Shown in pieces: positions 24,050 through 34,229 of a stretch of 64,000 bases of DNA. The notes under the pieces are model-generated. The model did no database searches. It was not told where the DNA came from and saw nothing but the letters and a program-made list of their open reading frames with translations. Both the position numbers and the translations under genes were made by a program. Within the stretch, counting starts at the first letter, position 1, and each line of letters opens with the position of its first letter. Where the stretch lies: contig NW_026623100.1 in NCBI RefSeq assembly GCF_023065955.2, forward strand, positions 10,703,001 through 10,767,000. Direction: 5' to 3'. Source of the stretch: Ursus arctos. Its lineage: Eukaryota; Chordata; Mammalia; Carnivora; Ursidae.

Positions 24050-24270
24050 TTTAGCTCAGGTGTCACCTCCAGGAAGGTTTTCCTGCCCTGAGAATCTGAC
24101 TGATGGCCCCGTCCTATCTTCTGTCCTAGTACCCTGAACTTGGGGCACTGTCTTGGGCTTTAATTCCTTACCCACCTCTCCCACTGGTGTGTGAGGGCCC
24201 GGCAGTTAGATGCTGGCTGCCTCTGCACCTCATAGGCACTCAGAAAACGTGGGAAGAACATAGTTTTGTT
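24050..24270 (+). mobile_element. L2 3' end, sense
   Basis: 'caggtgtcacctccaggaaggttttcctgccctg' followed by 'gtaccctgaacttggggcactg' and 'gcacctcataggcactcag' follow the L2 3' end (tcaggtgtcacctcctcagggaagccttccctgac ... gcacatagtaggtgctcaa). Confidence 0.65.
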
Positions 24271-25060
24271 GGGGACAGAATACAGCTTGGTGAAGTTACA
24301 GGCAGAACTTCTTGCCTAAGCATTTCCCTTATTTCCACTGACTCTGAACTTAAGGCCTGGAGAAGGCAAAAAGGAACTGCCCAGTGGAGACGGAACAGAA
24401 AGGGAATAAAAGGGAATCATCATGGAAAAGATAAGAAAAAGAGGACTCAGTGGGGGTTGGTATGACTGCCTTTATTAAACAGATCTCATAGATGTAGTTG
24501 GAAAATCCAGGATCGTGTGCTCTGCCAAGTTGTGATGAATGAGCAACCAATTATGACCTATGCTTTGGAGGCATATAGTCCATGCCATTCCAGTTCTTAG
24601 GACAATGAACTGAGATCTAGATTTTCCTGAGCGAAAATGGGAATGGTTTGTGTTGACTTTAACTGTAGGGCCAGATTTCTTCCAAAACTTGCCCTTCTGC
24701 TGACAGATGGAAAAGAACATATTATCAAAAAGGCCCCAAAAGAAAGGCAGTTGTTTTTCCTGCTTGCTTTCTGTCTTCTGCTGTCGGTTTCGCCACTAAC
24801 CAGTGTCCAGGGGGAGTTCCTGCCGTCTTCCCGAATAAGCTCGTTGAGTCTGCAATTGAAACTTGGCCTTCCACTCTTTCCTTTCTCCTCTGACATATGC
24901 CTCTGCTTACAGAATGTTTGTGAATGCTTTCATTTCCTTCTCTTACCGAGAGGGAAGAAGATGGAGAAAGCGGAGAGAAACGTATCTGTTTGATATTCAT
25001 CCATTCAACAAAATTTTGTCAGTTGCTGAAGGCTCACGCAGAAAGTCAGTGCGGGGGAAT
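24271..25060. other. Unique sequence
   Basis: No repeat or supported exon. A 118-codon plus-strand frame at 24637-24993 overlaps minus-strand frames and has no recognisable features, so it was not called. Confidence 0.4.
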
Positions 25061-25064
25061 GATG

Positions 25065-25205
25065 TAGGTGCTCTGGAATCAAACAGACCTGGATGTGAAT
25101 TCTGGTTCTGTCATTTACTAGCTGCTCAAATTACTATTTGCATCTGCTAAATTAATCTTTCAGGGCCTCAGTTTCTTTCTCTGTAAAATAAGAATAGTAG
25201 CTCCC
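25065..25205 (-). mobile_element. MIR, antisense
   Basis: 'ctctggaatcaaacagacctggatgtgaattctggttctgtcatttactagctg' and 'gggcctcagtttctttctctgtaaaataagaatag' are the reverse MIR core and 3' part with good order and similarity. Confidence 0.85.
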
Positions 25206-26395
25206 CGAGCTACTTGGTCTTTCGGCCAATCTCGTGGGCATGGCTTGGTGGCTTTCTCCATCATTTGTCAAATGGGAGAGCTTTCTTCATTTGCAAGAGG
25301 CAGTTTGCTTGTCTGTCATTAAGAGCAATGTATAATAAGGCCTAGGATTTTCCATTCCCAAAAGATATTTTAGGCAAGATGTATCAATCAGTGTCTCAAA
25401 GGTTGTATCCCAGAACGGTCTCTGTCTTTATTGCTTACAGCTGGTTGTGAAATCTTATTGCCAGCCCGCTACAAGGAAATGTCTTTGTCAGAGAACACAG
25501 GAAATCTGGTTCTCAGGACCCCAAAGCAGAGAGAAACGTTGTCATTCGATGTCATGGCTGTCATGCCTAAGTTGTGTTCATGGTGCTGGGTAGTGGATGA
25601 ACCTTTTGGCCTGCTCCCCCTGAATCAAGGGAGGACCACGGGAGGAAGGAATCATGTATGTCTTCCTGGACCTTTAAAACAGCTCTACAGTCATGGAGAG
25701 AAATATCACCATGGAAGAGCTAAGAAAGCCAGGCATGTCATAGCTGATTATTAATTACTGCTATCTCGAGACAAAAGAAAAGAATTTTGCTGGGGGAAAA
25801 AAACTATTCTGATGGAGGTTTACCTCTTAAGAGTTTTGAATTTTTGGATTACTGGTTTCTAAAAAGAACCTATTGCTTTGGGAGCTTGGCAGGAAGAAGG
25901 GTGTCTCATTGATCTTCCACCCCCTTAGTTCCTTGTATATATTAACCTGCAGGTTTCTCGTGAGGATTATTGTAATGGTTAAAATAACACCATCTTTGGT
26001 GTATATCCCAAAGATGGTGTGCCCAATGGTAGTTACTATTAACACATGTCATAGTACATATGAACACTAAGCTAAAGAGAGGCGGACCACTCAGGTTTTC
26101 TACAGATGATTACCTATTTGCTTAACTTGCAAACCTTTTGACAAGCTGAAAGATTAGAACGTGGGGCCCAGGAGAAAGGGCCAGGACATGTGAAGTGGTA
26201 AAATCAAAGGCTTTGGTACCCAAACGAGCTGCCTTTAAACCTTGTATTTCTTCTTCCTATGCTTAAGCTAGTTCTTCCTGAGTCCCGGTAAATTGGGGGT
26301 AGGGATGCCTATCGCTGGGGATGCCGCGAAGGTCAGAGACAGTCGGTGAGGTGCCTGGAAGTGCTGGGCCTTGGAAGCTATTGTTGAGTTAGAGC
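25206..26395. other. Unique sequence upstream of the CpG island
   Basis: No repeat or exon was recognised. It contains a perfect 13-bp-arm hairpin at 25987-26020. Sequence becomes steadily more GC-rich from about 26280. Confidence 0.45.
25987..26020. repeat. Perfect inverted repeat (13-bp arms, 8-nt loop)
   Basis: ACACCATCTTTGG (25987-25999) is followed after eight bases by its exact reverse complement (26008-26020). It could be the core of a decayed palindromic element or a cruciform-prone site about 0.4 kb from the CpG island. It is too short on its own for a typical pre-miRNA. Confidence 0.8.
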
Positions 26396-26733
26396 GGGAC
26401 CTGCCCCTGGGACCTGCTCCCGGGACCTGTCGCCAGGATGCTGCCCAGGCCGGATGACCGGGGAACGGGACCTGCAGCTGGGGCCAGGGGCTCCGGTTGA
26501 GGCAGCTCAGGGTGGTCGGGTCGCGCGCCCAGGCGGAGGCCGAGGGCTCCCTTGGGCCTTCCGTTGGCAATCTGAGCTGCCTCTGCACACGCCAGGGAGG
26601 ATTAAAGCCAGATGTGGCGGGGGCGCAGCGCGGAGACGCCAGGCTCTCGGAGCCTGGGACCGGAGATCGAGACGCAGCTCCAGACCTCGCCGTGACATTA
26701 AATGCAGGGGGGAGGAAAGGGCTCTCAGGAGAG

Positions 26734-26744
26734 TTATATATAGG
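26734..26744 (+). promoter_or_regulatory. TATA-like box
   Basis: TTATATATAGG sits in otherwise GC-rich sequence upstream of the CCAAT and GC boxes. If used, initiation would fall near 26765-26775. It may serve an alternative start. Confidence 0.45.
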
Positions 26745-26842
26745 CTGCGAGACGGCGCCCCTAAATGACAGCCGGGCAGGCCACTGACGCGAGCGGCTCG
26801 GCCGCGCGGGGGCGCCCAGTGGAGGGCGAGCAGCACCGGTGG

Positions 26843-26934
26843 CCAATGGCTGGCCGGGTCGCGGGCGGGGCCGAGGGGAGGGGCGGCCGCGGCGCTCCAG
26901 CGGCGGGGGCGGAGTCGCGCTGGGGAGGCGGGGC
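26843..26934 (+). promoter_or_regulatory. CCAAT box and cluster of GC boxes
   Basis: One CCAAT (26843-26847) is followed within 90 bases by at least three Sp1-type GC boxes. The spacing fits a TATA-less housekeeping promoter with initiation around 26930-26960. Confidence 0.65.
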
Positions 26935-26938
26935 ACCC

Positions 26939-27015
26939 GGCAGCGGCAGCGGCTGCAGCGGCGGCCACAGCAGCCTCGGCGGCGGCCGCGGCAGGACTGG
27001 CAGCGCCAGCGGCGG
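26939..27015 (+). other. Probable 5' end exon, GCN-repeat-rich, ending at splice donor
   Basis: Downstream of the GC boxes the sequence is a run of GGC/CAG-type triplets (gcggcagcggctgcagcgg...), common in mammalian 5'UTRs. It ends at GCGG/GTGAGGGGC, a strong donor, at 27015. I read this as a non-coding first exon. Alternatively the transcript continues to the donor at 27533 and uses the start codon at 27101. Confidence 0.5.
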
Positions 27016-27100
27016 GTGAGGGGCTCACGGCTCACGGAGGCGGTGGCGCGCGGGCAGCCTCGAGGTGGGGGCACAGGGCGGCTGCGCGGAGGGGCGCGGG

Positions 27101-27533
27101 ATGGAGGGGCGGTGCCGGCTGCTAGGCTCCAAGCCGCCGGGGTCGCGGGAGATCCACCTGCTGGTAACGGAGCCTCCCGCGCCGCGGCCCGACCAGGAGC
27201 TCGCGCCTCCGGCTGCTGCGGGGCTGGCTCGGGGCGCTGGCTGGGCCTCGGGGCGGGGCGCGGGCCAGGGCGCCCTGGCCGCGGGGTCAGCCCCGCGCCA
27301 CCACCGCCGCCGCTACAGCCCCTCGGTGCCGCGCGCTCTCGCAGTGGCCGGCAGGGCGCCTGGTGCGTTTCCCGGCGCTCCCCGGCGCGGCGGGGCTCGT
27401 CGACTTTGGGGCAAAGTGGAGGAAAGTGCGGGCTTAGGGGGTCCTGGGGGGATGGGAGAGTTGCCCGCGGGACCGGGCCATCCCAGGGCCCACACCTGCC
27501 ACGGGGTTCGCGCCTTTACTGGGCCGGGGGCAG
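27101..27533 (+). CDS. Possible coding first exon, unidentified (low confidence)
   Basis: An ATG in fair Kozak context (gcgggATGG) opens a frame that stays open for 144 codons to the donor GCAG/GTGAGG at 27533. It begins MEGRCRLLGSKPPGSREIHLL and then becomes a proline/alanine/glycine/arginine-rich composition typical of translated CpG islands. Only the first 20 or so residues look protein-like. A weaker internal donor (CTG/GTAACG) lies directly after them at about 27163. I recognise no family. The open frame may simply reflect the lack of stops in GC-rich DNA. If spliced at 27533 the phase (1) fits the frame in the candidate exon at 31526 that reads 20 acidic codons to a stop. Confidence 0.25.
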
Positions 27534-27640
27534 GTGAGGCGGGGGCCAGGAGGTCCGGGGCATGGAGGCAGGGGTGCTCCCGCCGAGGCGGAGGCGGCGT
27601 GCAGCCGTCGTAGCGAATATTTCTACTAAGTGAAGGTGTG

Positions 27641-29860
27641 AGGGTCCGGTGTGAAAGAGCACCCCCATCCTCCCAGGCCCCAGATGCCCTGAAGGAGGAA
27701 GCTGCAAGTGGGACCCTTAGCTTGGGTCCGGGTGATTGCACACAAAGTGTACCAGGTGACACCTCCGAGGCGTATTTTATGAGCTGGCAGTCATACCACT
27801 TGCGCGCCCGCTTTTATTTCTCGCAGCGTGTGTTTCTCCTGAGCCTGTTCATTGCTTACAGTCCGAATTGCGAAATATAAGCAGACATAATGTATGTTTT
27901 TAATGCTTTCCATGTATTTTGCTGTTGTGCTTTTGCTGTCGGACGAATTGTCATGAAAGATAGTGATAGCGTCGTTCCGTGGGTTATAGAACCCAAATTT
28001 AGAATCAAATAATCGTTTTGTGGTTTACCTTTCTTTTTCTGAATGTTAAAAAATACAGTTTTATTAACAGGTTATTGTGGCATGGGTTTCTTGAGCCCAC
28101 ACTTGTCAATCCGAAAACGGACTGGACGATGAAATTATGTAAGCTGTATTAATGAAAAATATGAATCCTTTGATAAATTTAAAATAAATGAATTTTTACA
28201 TAATTGGTGTGTATAAAGTTATGTAGCTTACATCATGGATTTCATGCTTGTGCCTTTCAGTCTTCAGGCACCTCTGTCCTGTCTGTGGGATAATCAGGGA
28301 ATATGCCAAGTCTTCAGCGAAGTGTTCTCAGCCATAAAACGTATTGAATATTTCAGAGAACACTTTAAATGAAGGTTTTTGTATCTAATAATAAAACAAT
28401 AGGACTGCAGCCCTTAAAGGGCAGTCAGATAAAACAGATTTTTCAGTCTGAGGTCTAGCACTGAAGTTCCCTTTGTCTTTGGCAGGATGAAGAAGATGAT
28501 TAGTAATTTTAGCCACCACCTTTTTTATAAAGATTCAAATATGTTAAGTGACAATCTCAGAGTATTAAGGTGTTAGGTTAAAAGTTTTGCCAATGTGGAC
28601 ACTGATAAAAATAATGAGTCACTTTGTTTCTTGCCTTAGGTAGTCAGTCAATCCAGAGGGCTCTTGGCTGTCCAGCCTGTGACTGCCTCTCCTGATTGAA
28701 GAGCATGGAGATCATTAGTTTTGCTTTGGTCTGTAGTCTTCACTTGTACTGTGCAGTTAAACTTCATTAGTTTGGAAACCCTAATTAAAATGTATGACTA
28801 CATTCTTACTGAGTAAAATGCTCTTACATTTCTCCTGGCGAATTTCAGGTCTTATTTGTTAGTAGAGTTGAGCAGTATCTTCTTCAAACCAGAACTTAAT
28901 AGCTTCCTGAATCTAATTTTTAGTATTTGGCATATTCTTCATATATTATTAATAGTATATCTGTAGTCTACTTTGATTTTAGAAGTCATTCACTTTTACT
29001 GTCTCTACGCATTTATACTGAATTTTATCATATGGGCTTTCTTTGTATTTAATAAAACTACTTTAAAATATCCTTTGTGATGCCTTCTCTACTTCCCCGT
29101 AATTATTAGTTGGATGTTTACTCTAATAACGTGTATACTTTTAGATCTTTTACTAGGACAAAATCCTTCCTGAAGTAGGGTGCGGCTAAGTACGTAGCAA
29201 CAGAAAATTATATGCATTTTAATATAATGTCACACCAGGATTATAATTCTACATTATATAATTCACTGAGTTATCACATCTCTTTTTATCATCAGAACTC
29301 ATTGGGTGCTTATTGATATAAGACAATATATTAGGCACCTTAAGGAACTTAGTTGAAATTGTAGGATTTCACCACAAAGATTTTAAAATCTAAACCACCA
29401 ATGTGAGCATGTTTGATGTTAACTTGTCTTAACTATAGAAGGTAACTTTGGTTGTAGAAAATAGTGATAACTTTTGAGAATACCTTTGGAGTTCCTTGTT
29501 TTCAAAAAGTAGGAGGAAGCAGGGAAGTAGAGGGGTTCAGTGCTTCTAGAATATTATACCACAGTGAAAGCTGCTGGCCAAAGAGGGTTAAAAGGCGTGC
29601 TTGGGTGGGTGTGTGTGGTGGGGGAGGGGCGGTTAGCTAGAGGTTACAGGAAGTGAGAAATTTGTTGAAAGTCCTAGGTTTAAACTCGGAAATTTCCTAT
29701 GAATTTTGCAGCTTATTTCCTAATAGATCCATATGCGTTATAGAAGAAAAAATTTTTAAAATTCACACACTGTTGGGTAAAGTTAGTACTTCAGGAAGGT
29801 TCTCTAGATTCAGAGTGACTTTAGCACTTCTCTTCCTACTTACAAGGTGCAGGTGGCCTA
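27641..29860. other. Probable first intron, unique sequence
   Basis: No interspersed repeat was recognised for over 2 kb downstream of the CpG island. Such repeat-poor sequence beside a promoter is often regulatory, but no specific motif can be supported. AT-rich stretches occur at 28120-28230 and 28920-29060. Confidence 0.45.
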
Positions 29861-29864
29861 GTTT

Positions 29865-30085
29865 GAGAGGTAAGAGCTTGAACTTTGGAGTCTCACAGAT
29901 TAGTGTTTCCTCTCTGGGTTAAGAGTGCCTGTCTCATGACACCTGAAACTAATGTAACATTGTGTGTCAATTACACTTCAATTTTAAAAAGTCCTGCCTC
30001 TTAGGATTTTGTGAAGATTTAAAGCATATACTGGATGCAGAGCAAACACTCAGTGCCTTGTAGCTTCTATCGTTGTTACCATTAA
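29865..30085 (-). mobile_element. MIR, antisense, interrupted
   Basis: 'gagcttgaactttggagtctcacag' on the left and 'ggattttgtgaagatttaaagcatatactggatgcagagcaaacactcag' on the right are the two halves of a reverse MIR. A short L1 tail (29939-29990) separates them. Confidence 0.65.
29939..29990 (+). mobile_element. Extremely truncated L1 3' end (about 50 bp)
   Basis: 'acacctgaaactaatgtaacattgtgtgtcaattacacttcaatttt' plus an A-run is the terminal part of the carnivore L1 3'UTR. The same terminal sequence ends the long L1 near 5625-5690. Imperfect flanks 'agtgcctgtctc' and 'agtcctgcctct' may be the target duplication. Confidence 0.75.
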
Positions 30086-30429
30086 TACTGTGCCCTAGAC
30101 TAGCAGAGTTTTCTAGTTACTATGTTCAGTTTTACAAAGTAGCTGAGATGGTTTCTGAATTGCCTACAAATGGCTACTTTAATCAGCTGTACTTTGTAGC
30201 TGAGGGAATTGTCCCTTGGGCTTGTTAGGCATTTTTGGAAGTGCATTAACTCACCCCAGGGGAGTGAGTCTTCGTATGTTGCCAAGTGCATCTTGTGGTC
30301 CCTTTGAGGCCTCTGGGCATCAATGGACATCTTGGAGTGACTGACATGCCCCCAGGGAATGAGACTGGCAATGTGTAGAGGAGACCAAACCCAGGGCTGG
30401 CTGCAGTTGTTTGTTTGCTTTTATTTTTT

Positions 30430-30499
30430 AACACAGTTAACATTTATGGAGAACTGATTAAGTGCTAGGTGACTACTTGAGTATGTATAAGGACTTGAT
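30430..30499 (+). mobile_element. MIR 5' part
   Basis: 'cagttaacatttatggagaactgattaagtgctaggtgac' resembles the MIR start (agctaacatttattgagcacttactatgtgccaggcac). The rest is cut off by the SINE that follows. Confidence 0.5.
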
Positions 30500-30512
30500 T
30501 GAGTTTGAATTT

Positions 30513-30719
30513 TTTTATTTTTATTTTTTTTAAAGATTTTATTTATTTATTTGACAGAGATAGAGACAGCCAGCGAGAGAGGGAACACAAGCAGGGGGAG
30601 TGGGGAGGAAGAAGCAGGCTCATAGCGGAGGAGCCTGATGTGGGGCTCGATCCCATAACGCTGGGATCACGCCCTGAGCCGAAGGCAGACGCTTAACCGC
30701 TGTGCCACCCAGGCGCCCC
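30513..30719 (-). mobile_element. Young ursid-type Can-SINE, antisense
   Basis: T-rich tail 'aaagattttatttatttatttgacagag', diagnostic 'gacagccagcgagagaggg', 'gcctgatgtggggctcgatcc', tRNA-like end 'ccgctgtgccacccaggcgcccc'. The exact 13-bp TGAGTTTGAATTT flanks it at 30500-30512 and 30720-30732. Little divergence from the copies at 46.1 and 49.4 kb. Confidence 0.95.
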
Positions 30720-30989
30720 TGAGTTTGAATTTCTGAGCAGCTTTGTTAGCTGGGTGGTGATATCCAGATTTTCTGAGTGAAAGCAGTGCTAGGTCCTAGG
30801 TCATACAGTGTTCTGGTTGGGTTGCTGCATTTTCCGAATGCCTTCGTATTCCTAACTGACACCTTGGGAGCAGGTTAATCACTGGGAAAGCTACATTTCT
30901 TTTATGATAACGATAAATGGCAGTAATAACTGTGACCTTTCTATTATTTATAACATGATTTGTGTCCTAGCTGAGGAGCCAGGACAGGT

Positions 30990-31100
30990 GGTTTGCTTGT
31001 TTTATGGATGCAACTGCGAGGCCTGGATCCGTGGCACACCCGAAGTCCTATACCTAATGACGTTGCTGGATCTAGAGCCCAGGCTTTTCGATGCGTGTAT
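30990..31100 (+). mobile_element. MIR-like 3' fragment
   Basis: 'gtcctatacctaatgacgttgctggatctagagcccaggc' loosely matches the MIR 3' region (gtcacacagctagtaagtggcagagctgggatttgaacccaggc). Weak. Confidence 0.35.
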
Positions 31101-31121
31101 GTTGTCGTCTGTTTTTCTTAA

Positions 31122-31137
31122 CATGTTTCGAAACATG
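31122..31137. repeat. 16-bp perfect palindrome
   Basis: CATGTTTCGAAACATG equals its own reverse complement, centred on TTCGAA. It could be a homodimer binding site or chance. Confidence 0.7.
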
Positions 31138-31525
31138 ATTATTTTGCGGTAGGAAAACTGAGGCGTGTGACGATTATGTTACTCAGGAACTGTTGTGTGA
31201 TCCTCAGTTATCAGCTGGGAATCTGTGGCTTCCTATTTGTTTAATGAGCCCCACAACTTCCCCCTTTACGTAATAAACCGTAACTTTCTTTTGCAGACAA
31301 AACAGAATCAGTGAGGAAGGAGGGAATATAGTTTGAAGCCCTTTTTCTGGAGGAGAAACACCATAGGGTCCTAGTATATTAAATGGGTGGTTTAAATGCC
31401 GGGATAATCTTTGTAGACAGAGGTTAGCCCAGCCCAAAGTCTGTTGATAATGGTGAAGGATAAATGAAGAAAGTAATATTTTGCATTATTGAACAAGTTT
31501 TTCTTTCTCTTTTTTCCCTGAATAG

Positions 31526-31671
31526 GAAGAAAGACGCCCGAGACAGCAGCCGAGGAAGACTGTGAAGACAGTCCCAAAGAGCAGTTATGAACAGTGTTGC
31601 TGCTAGGCTCGTTGGGCAGAGCATCTGAAATGAACCTCTCTTATTGATTGTTTTTATTGGCCCAGAGCCAG
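31526..31671 (+). other. Candidate internal or terminal exon
   Basis: A strong acceptor (tttttctttctcttttttccctgaatag) precedes 31526. The following 65 bases are GC-richer than the intron around them. A donor-like CCAG/GTGTGC lies at 31671/31672. Three readings are possible. After two bases the frame runs for 20 codons rich in Glu and Asp to a TGA at 31588-31590. In phase 0 it reads a basic stretch to a TAG. As a 5'UTR exon it would be non-coding, with a short ATG frame beginning at 31586. Nothing is recognised by family. It lies about 4 kb downstream of the CpG-island donors. Confidence 0.4.
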
Positions 31672-32450
31672 GTGTGCTGGATTCAGTTGACTTCAGGATT
31701 AAAAAGGGAACAGTCTTGGTTATCATCATAAACATATGAACCAGTGTGATGGTGAAATGAGATGAGGCTCCGAAATGGAACTGTAGCTACTGTTTTAGCA
31801 TTTATCACTTCGTTCCTGACTTTATCTTGGTACACTACGTGGCAAAATGGGAAAGGTAAGGCAAATATCTCCAAAAATGTGCATGAAATGTAGTAGTAAA
31901 CAGCGCATAAATGCTGAGGTTAAATCCCGCAACAGTGTGCATGTTGCATGCTCTCTGCTGGTGGCCTACGAGTTTCCTTCTGATACAAAAATGAAACTGT
32001 ATTCTTGGACAGAGGAGGCTGAATTCTAATTTGAATAGGGTTTGTTTTCGATTTCTTATAATTGCACTTGGACAAATAGATACTGATCAGTGGTTATATT
32101 ATACATGGCAGCCAAGTTGAATAATAAAGACTTTTGTTTTGGCTTTTTATTTTTATTAAACATCATAAATGTTTAATAAGCTTCCTTGTACTGGATGTTG
32201 TTTAAAGTGCTTGAAAGGACACAATCAGCGCCTTCATGAAATTTACATGCTGATTATAGTAATGATTTGGTGCTGTGTAGTTAATGATTTAAACTACATG
32301 TGTTGACAGATTGCTCTTTGGGCAAGAGTATTTATGAAGTGGGTGAGGATAAATTGTTACTCAAAAACTGAAAACAAATTTTAAGTTTATTGTGTTTAGA
32401 CTGTTGAATTGTGTTTTTGTTAAGTGGTATTCGGGGATAATACTTTTGCT
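31672..32450. other. Intron-like unique sequence
   Basis: No supported exon. A weak L2-like stretch ('gtgcttgaaaggacacaatcagcgccttcatgaaatttacatgctg') lies near 32207-32255. Confidence 0.4.
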
Positions 32451-32654
32451 CTTTTTTTTTTTTTTTTAATTTTATTCATTTGAGAGAGAGAGAGGAGAGG
32501 GAAGGGCAGAGGGAGAAGGGGAGAGAGAATCTTAAGCAGGCTCCATGCCCAGCACAGAGCCCAATTTGGGGCTCAATCTCAAAACCCTGAGATCATGACC
32601 TGAGCCAAAATCAAGAGTCGGACACTCAACCTAATGAGCCAACCAGGTGCCCCC
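32451..32654 (-). mobile_element. Can-SINE, antisense
   Basis: T-run, GAGAG-rich middle, 'gcaggctccatgcccagcacagagccc', 'ccctgagatcatgacctgagccaaaatcaagagtcgg', ending 'gagccaaccaggtgccccc'. Older than the ursid-type copies. Confidence 0.92.
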
Positions 32655-32659
32655 TTCCT

Positions 32660-33400
32660 TATGTTAATCTAGGGAATGTTGATGGCAAAGAAGGATGGAG
32701 GTACATATTTGGTTTTTTAGAACCAAGTTAGAGTGGTCTTCATCACCAGGTTATTTGGGGGTCCTATTGCTGGCATTATTTTATCAACTTATATGAAGAT
32801 AACAGAAAAGATGCATTCATCATTTAGTTTTCCTCTGGCGTGTGTATAGATACGTAGATGTGTGTATATCTGTGTGAGTACGTATGTATCAAATAAGCCG
32901 ATTAAAGTGAAAAGCATATGATATGTTCTTTGAGCAAATGCACTGTCACCCTCTTTGTTTCTGAGTTGGGCTGTAATTTTGAGAGGAACTATTTCGGGGA
33001 GAAATGAATGAAAAATTTGCTGAAGACCATTCTTTGTGGACAAACATATACAATTTAGATTTCATTTTTTCATTGTACCAAAAGGAGAAGACATACTTAA
33101 GAAGAACTTTAACTAGTTAATTTAATCAAACTATTGATTGTCCCAGACATGACTGAAATAGATGACTGGCCTTAAAAGTTAACTTATGAAATACGAGAAT
33201 TGACCATAGGGGAATATAGGGATTTTTTTCTTATCAGGAAACTTCTCTATTCAGAGTTACAGCAATGGAGAAACATGATCCTTCTCACCGAATCTTATGT
33301 AAGGCCTTAAAATTTTTGGAATCTCCATTCCACTTACCTTGTTTCTTGTGTAAAGGCATTAATTATAAGCTTTATTTTCTTTTTGTATGAAGTTGTCTTT
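32660..33400. other. Intron-like unique sequence
   Basis: No repeat or exon was recognised. Confidence 0.4.
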
Positions 33401-33401
33401 A

Positions 33402-33611
33402 GGGGGCCTGGATGACTCAGTCGGCTAAGCATCTGCCTTGGACTCTGGTCATGATCTCAGGGTCCTGGGATTGAGCCCCATGTCAGTCTCTGCTCAGTGG
33501 GGAGTCTGCTTCTCCCTGTCCCTCTGCCCGCTGCTCTGCCTGCTGTCCCTGCTTATGCATGCACACGCTCTCTCTCTCTGTCAAATAAATAAAACCTTTA
33601 AAAAAAAAAAA
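33402..33611 (+). mobile_element. Can-SINE, sense
   Basis: 'gggggcctggatgactcagtcggctaagcatctgcc' head, 'catgatctcagggtcctgggattgagcccc' B-box region, 'gctcagtggggagtctgcttctccctg', CT-rich stretch, 'caaataaataaaacctt' and A-tail. Full length. Confidence 0.93.
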
Positions 33612-33829
33612 CTTACCTTTAGAATCAAAATTTAAAACATATAAATATTCTTTCATCCTGTGGTATTAGATACACACAAAGTCCGTTCTCTTTAATTATC
33701 ATTCTTTGACCAGCTCTGTAACCCTTTCATGCATACTCTGCTCTGTTTTTCTGCTTAGTGTTTTGTCCAGATTTTTTCAGGTATCAACACAGGACTCCTG
33801 TTATGGTTATGTAAGATCCTCTGGTGTTT

Positions 33830-34013
33830 GTGTTTTGTTTTTGCTTTTTGTGTTTTTGTTTGTTTTTGTTTCAGATTTTATTTATTTGAGAGAGGGAGGG
33901 AGAAGCAGGCTCTCCGAGCAGAGAGCCCAACATGGGGCTCCATCCCAGGACCCCTGGGATCATGACCCAAGCCAAAGGCAGACGCTTAATGGCCTGAGCC
34001 ACCCAGGCCCCCC
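33830..34013 (-). mobile_element. Can-SINE, antisense, internally shortened
   Basis: 'gattttatttatttgagagagggaggg', 'gcccaacatggggctccatcccaggac', 'gcctgagccacccaggcccccc'. Flanks 'gatcctctggtgttt' (about 33815-33829) and 'aatcctctgtgtttt' (34014-34028) are an imperfect target duplication. The purine-rich middle is shorter than usual. Confidence 0.88.
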
Positions 34014-34229
34014 AATCCTCTGTGTTTTAATGCCGTTATTTATGTAACTGACCTAACTGCTGAGCATTTGGATTCTTTCTAGATCATTCTGGCAGTCGGA
34101 TAGCCTGGATTTTCCAGAGCAGGCCTGATCTCAGATATTCAGTTCTAGTATACTCATCAACCATGTGCTCTGACTTTTATATTGAAAGCATGGTTTCCAT
34201 AATCATTGACTTTGCTTGGCCAGTAGTTT

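Larger units (their letters stand above)
26420..27640 (+). promoter_or_regulatory. CpG island with promoter of a + strand gene
   Basis: CpG dinucleotides are dense over about 1.2 kb, against near-absence in the flanks. Core elements are a CCAAT box (26843-26847), GC boxes GGGCGGGG (26863-26870), GGGGGCGGAG (26905-26914) and GGCGGGG (around 26927-26933), and a TATA-like TTATATATAGG (26734-26744). Good splice donors occur only on the plus strand where they make sense: GCGG/GTGAGG at 27015/27016 and GCAG/GTGAGG at 27533/27534. I infer a first exon starting at about 26.77 kb (TATA-driven) or 26.93-26.95 kb (GC-box-driven), transcribed rightward. Bidirectional activity is possible. The gene itself was not identified. 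Confidence 0.85.

Noticed and set aside
26268..27074. 268-codon minus-strand open frame (and overlapping long frames on both strands) in the CpG island
   Set aside because: Long frames on several frames at once come from the lack of stop codons in GC-rich DNA. The translations are low-complexity Arg/Pro/Ala/Gly and show no family motif.
30613..30719. tRNA-like A/B box sequence that could be called a tRNA gene
   Set aside because: This is the tRNA-Lys-derived head of a Can-SINE, repeated some 21 times in the window with purine-rich body and A-tail. No genuine tRNA gene was seen.
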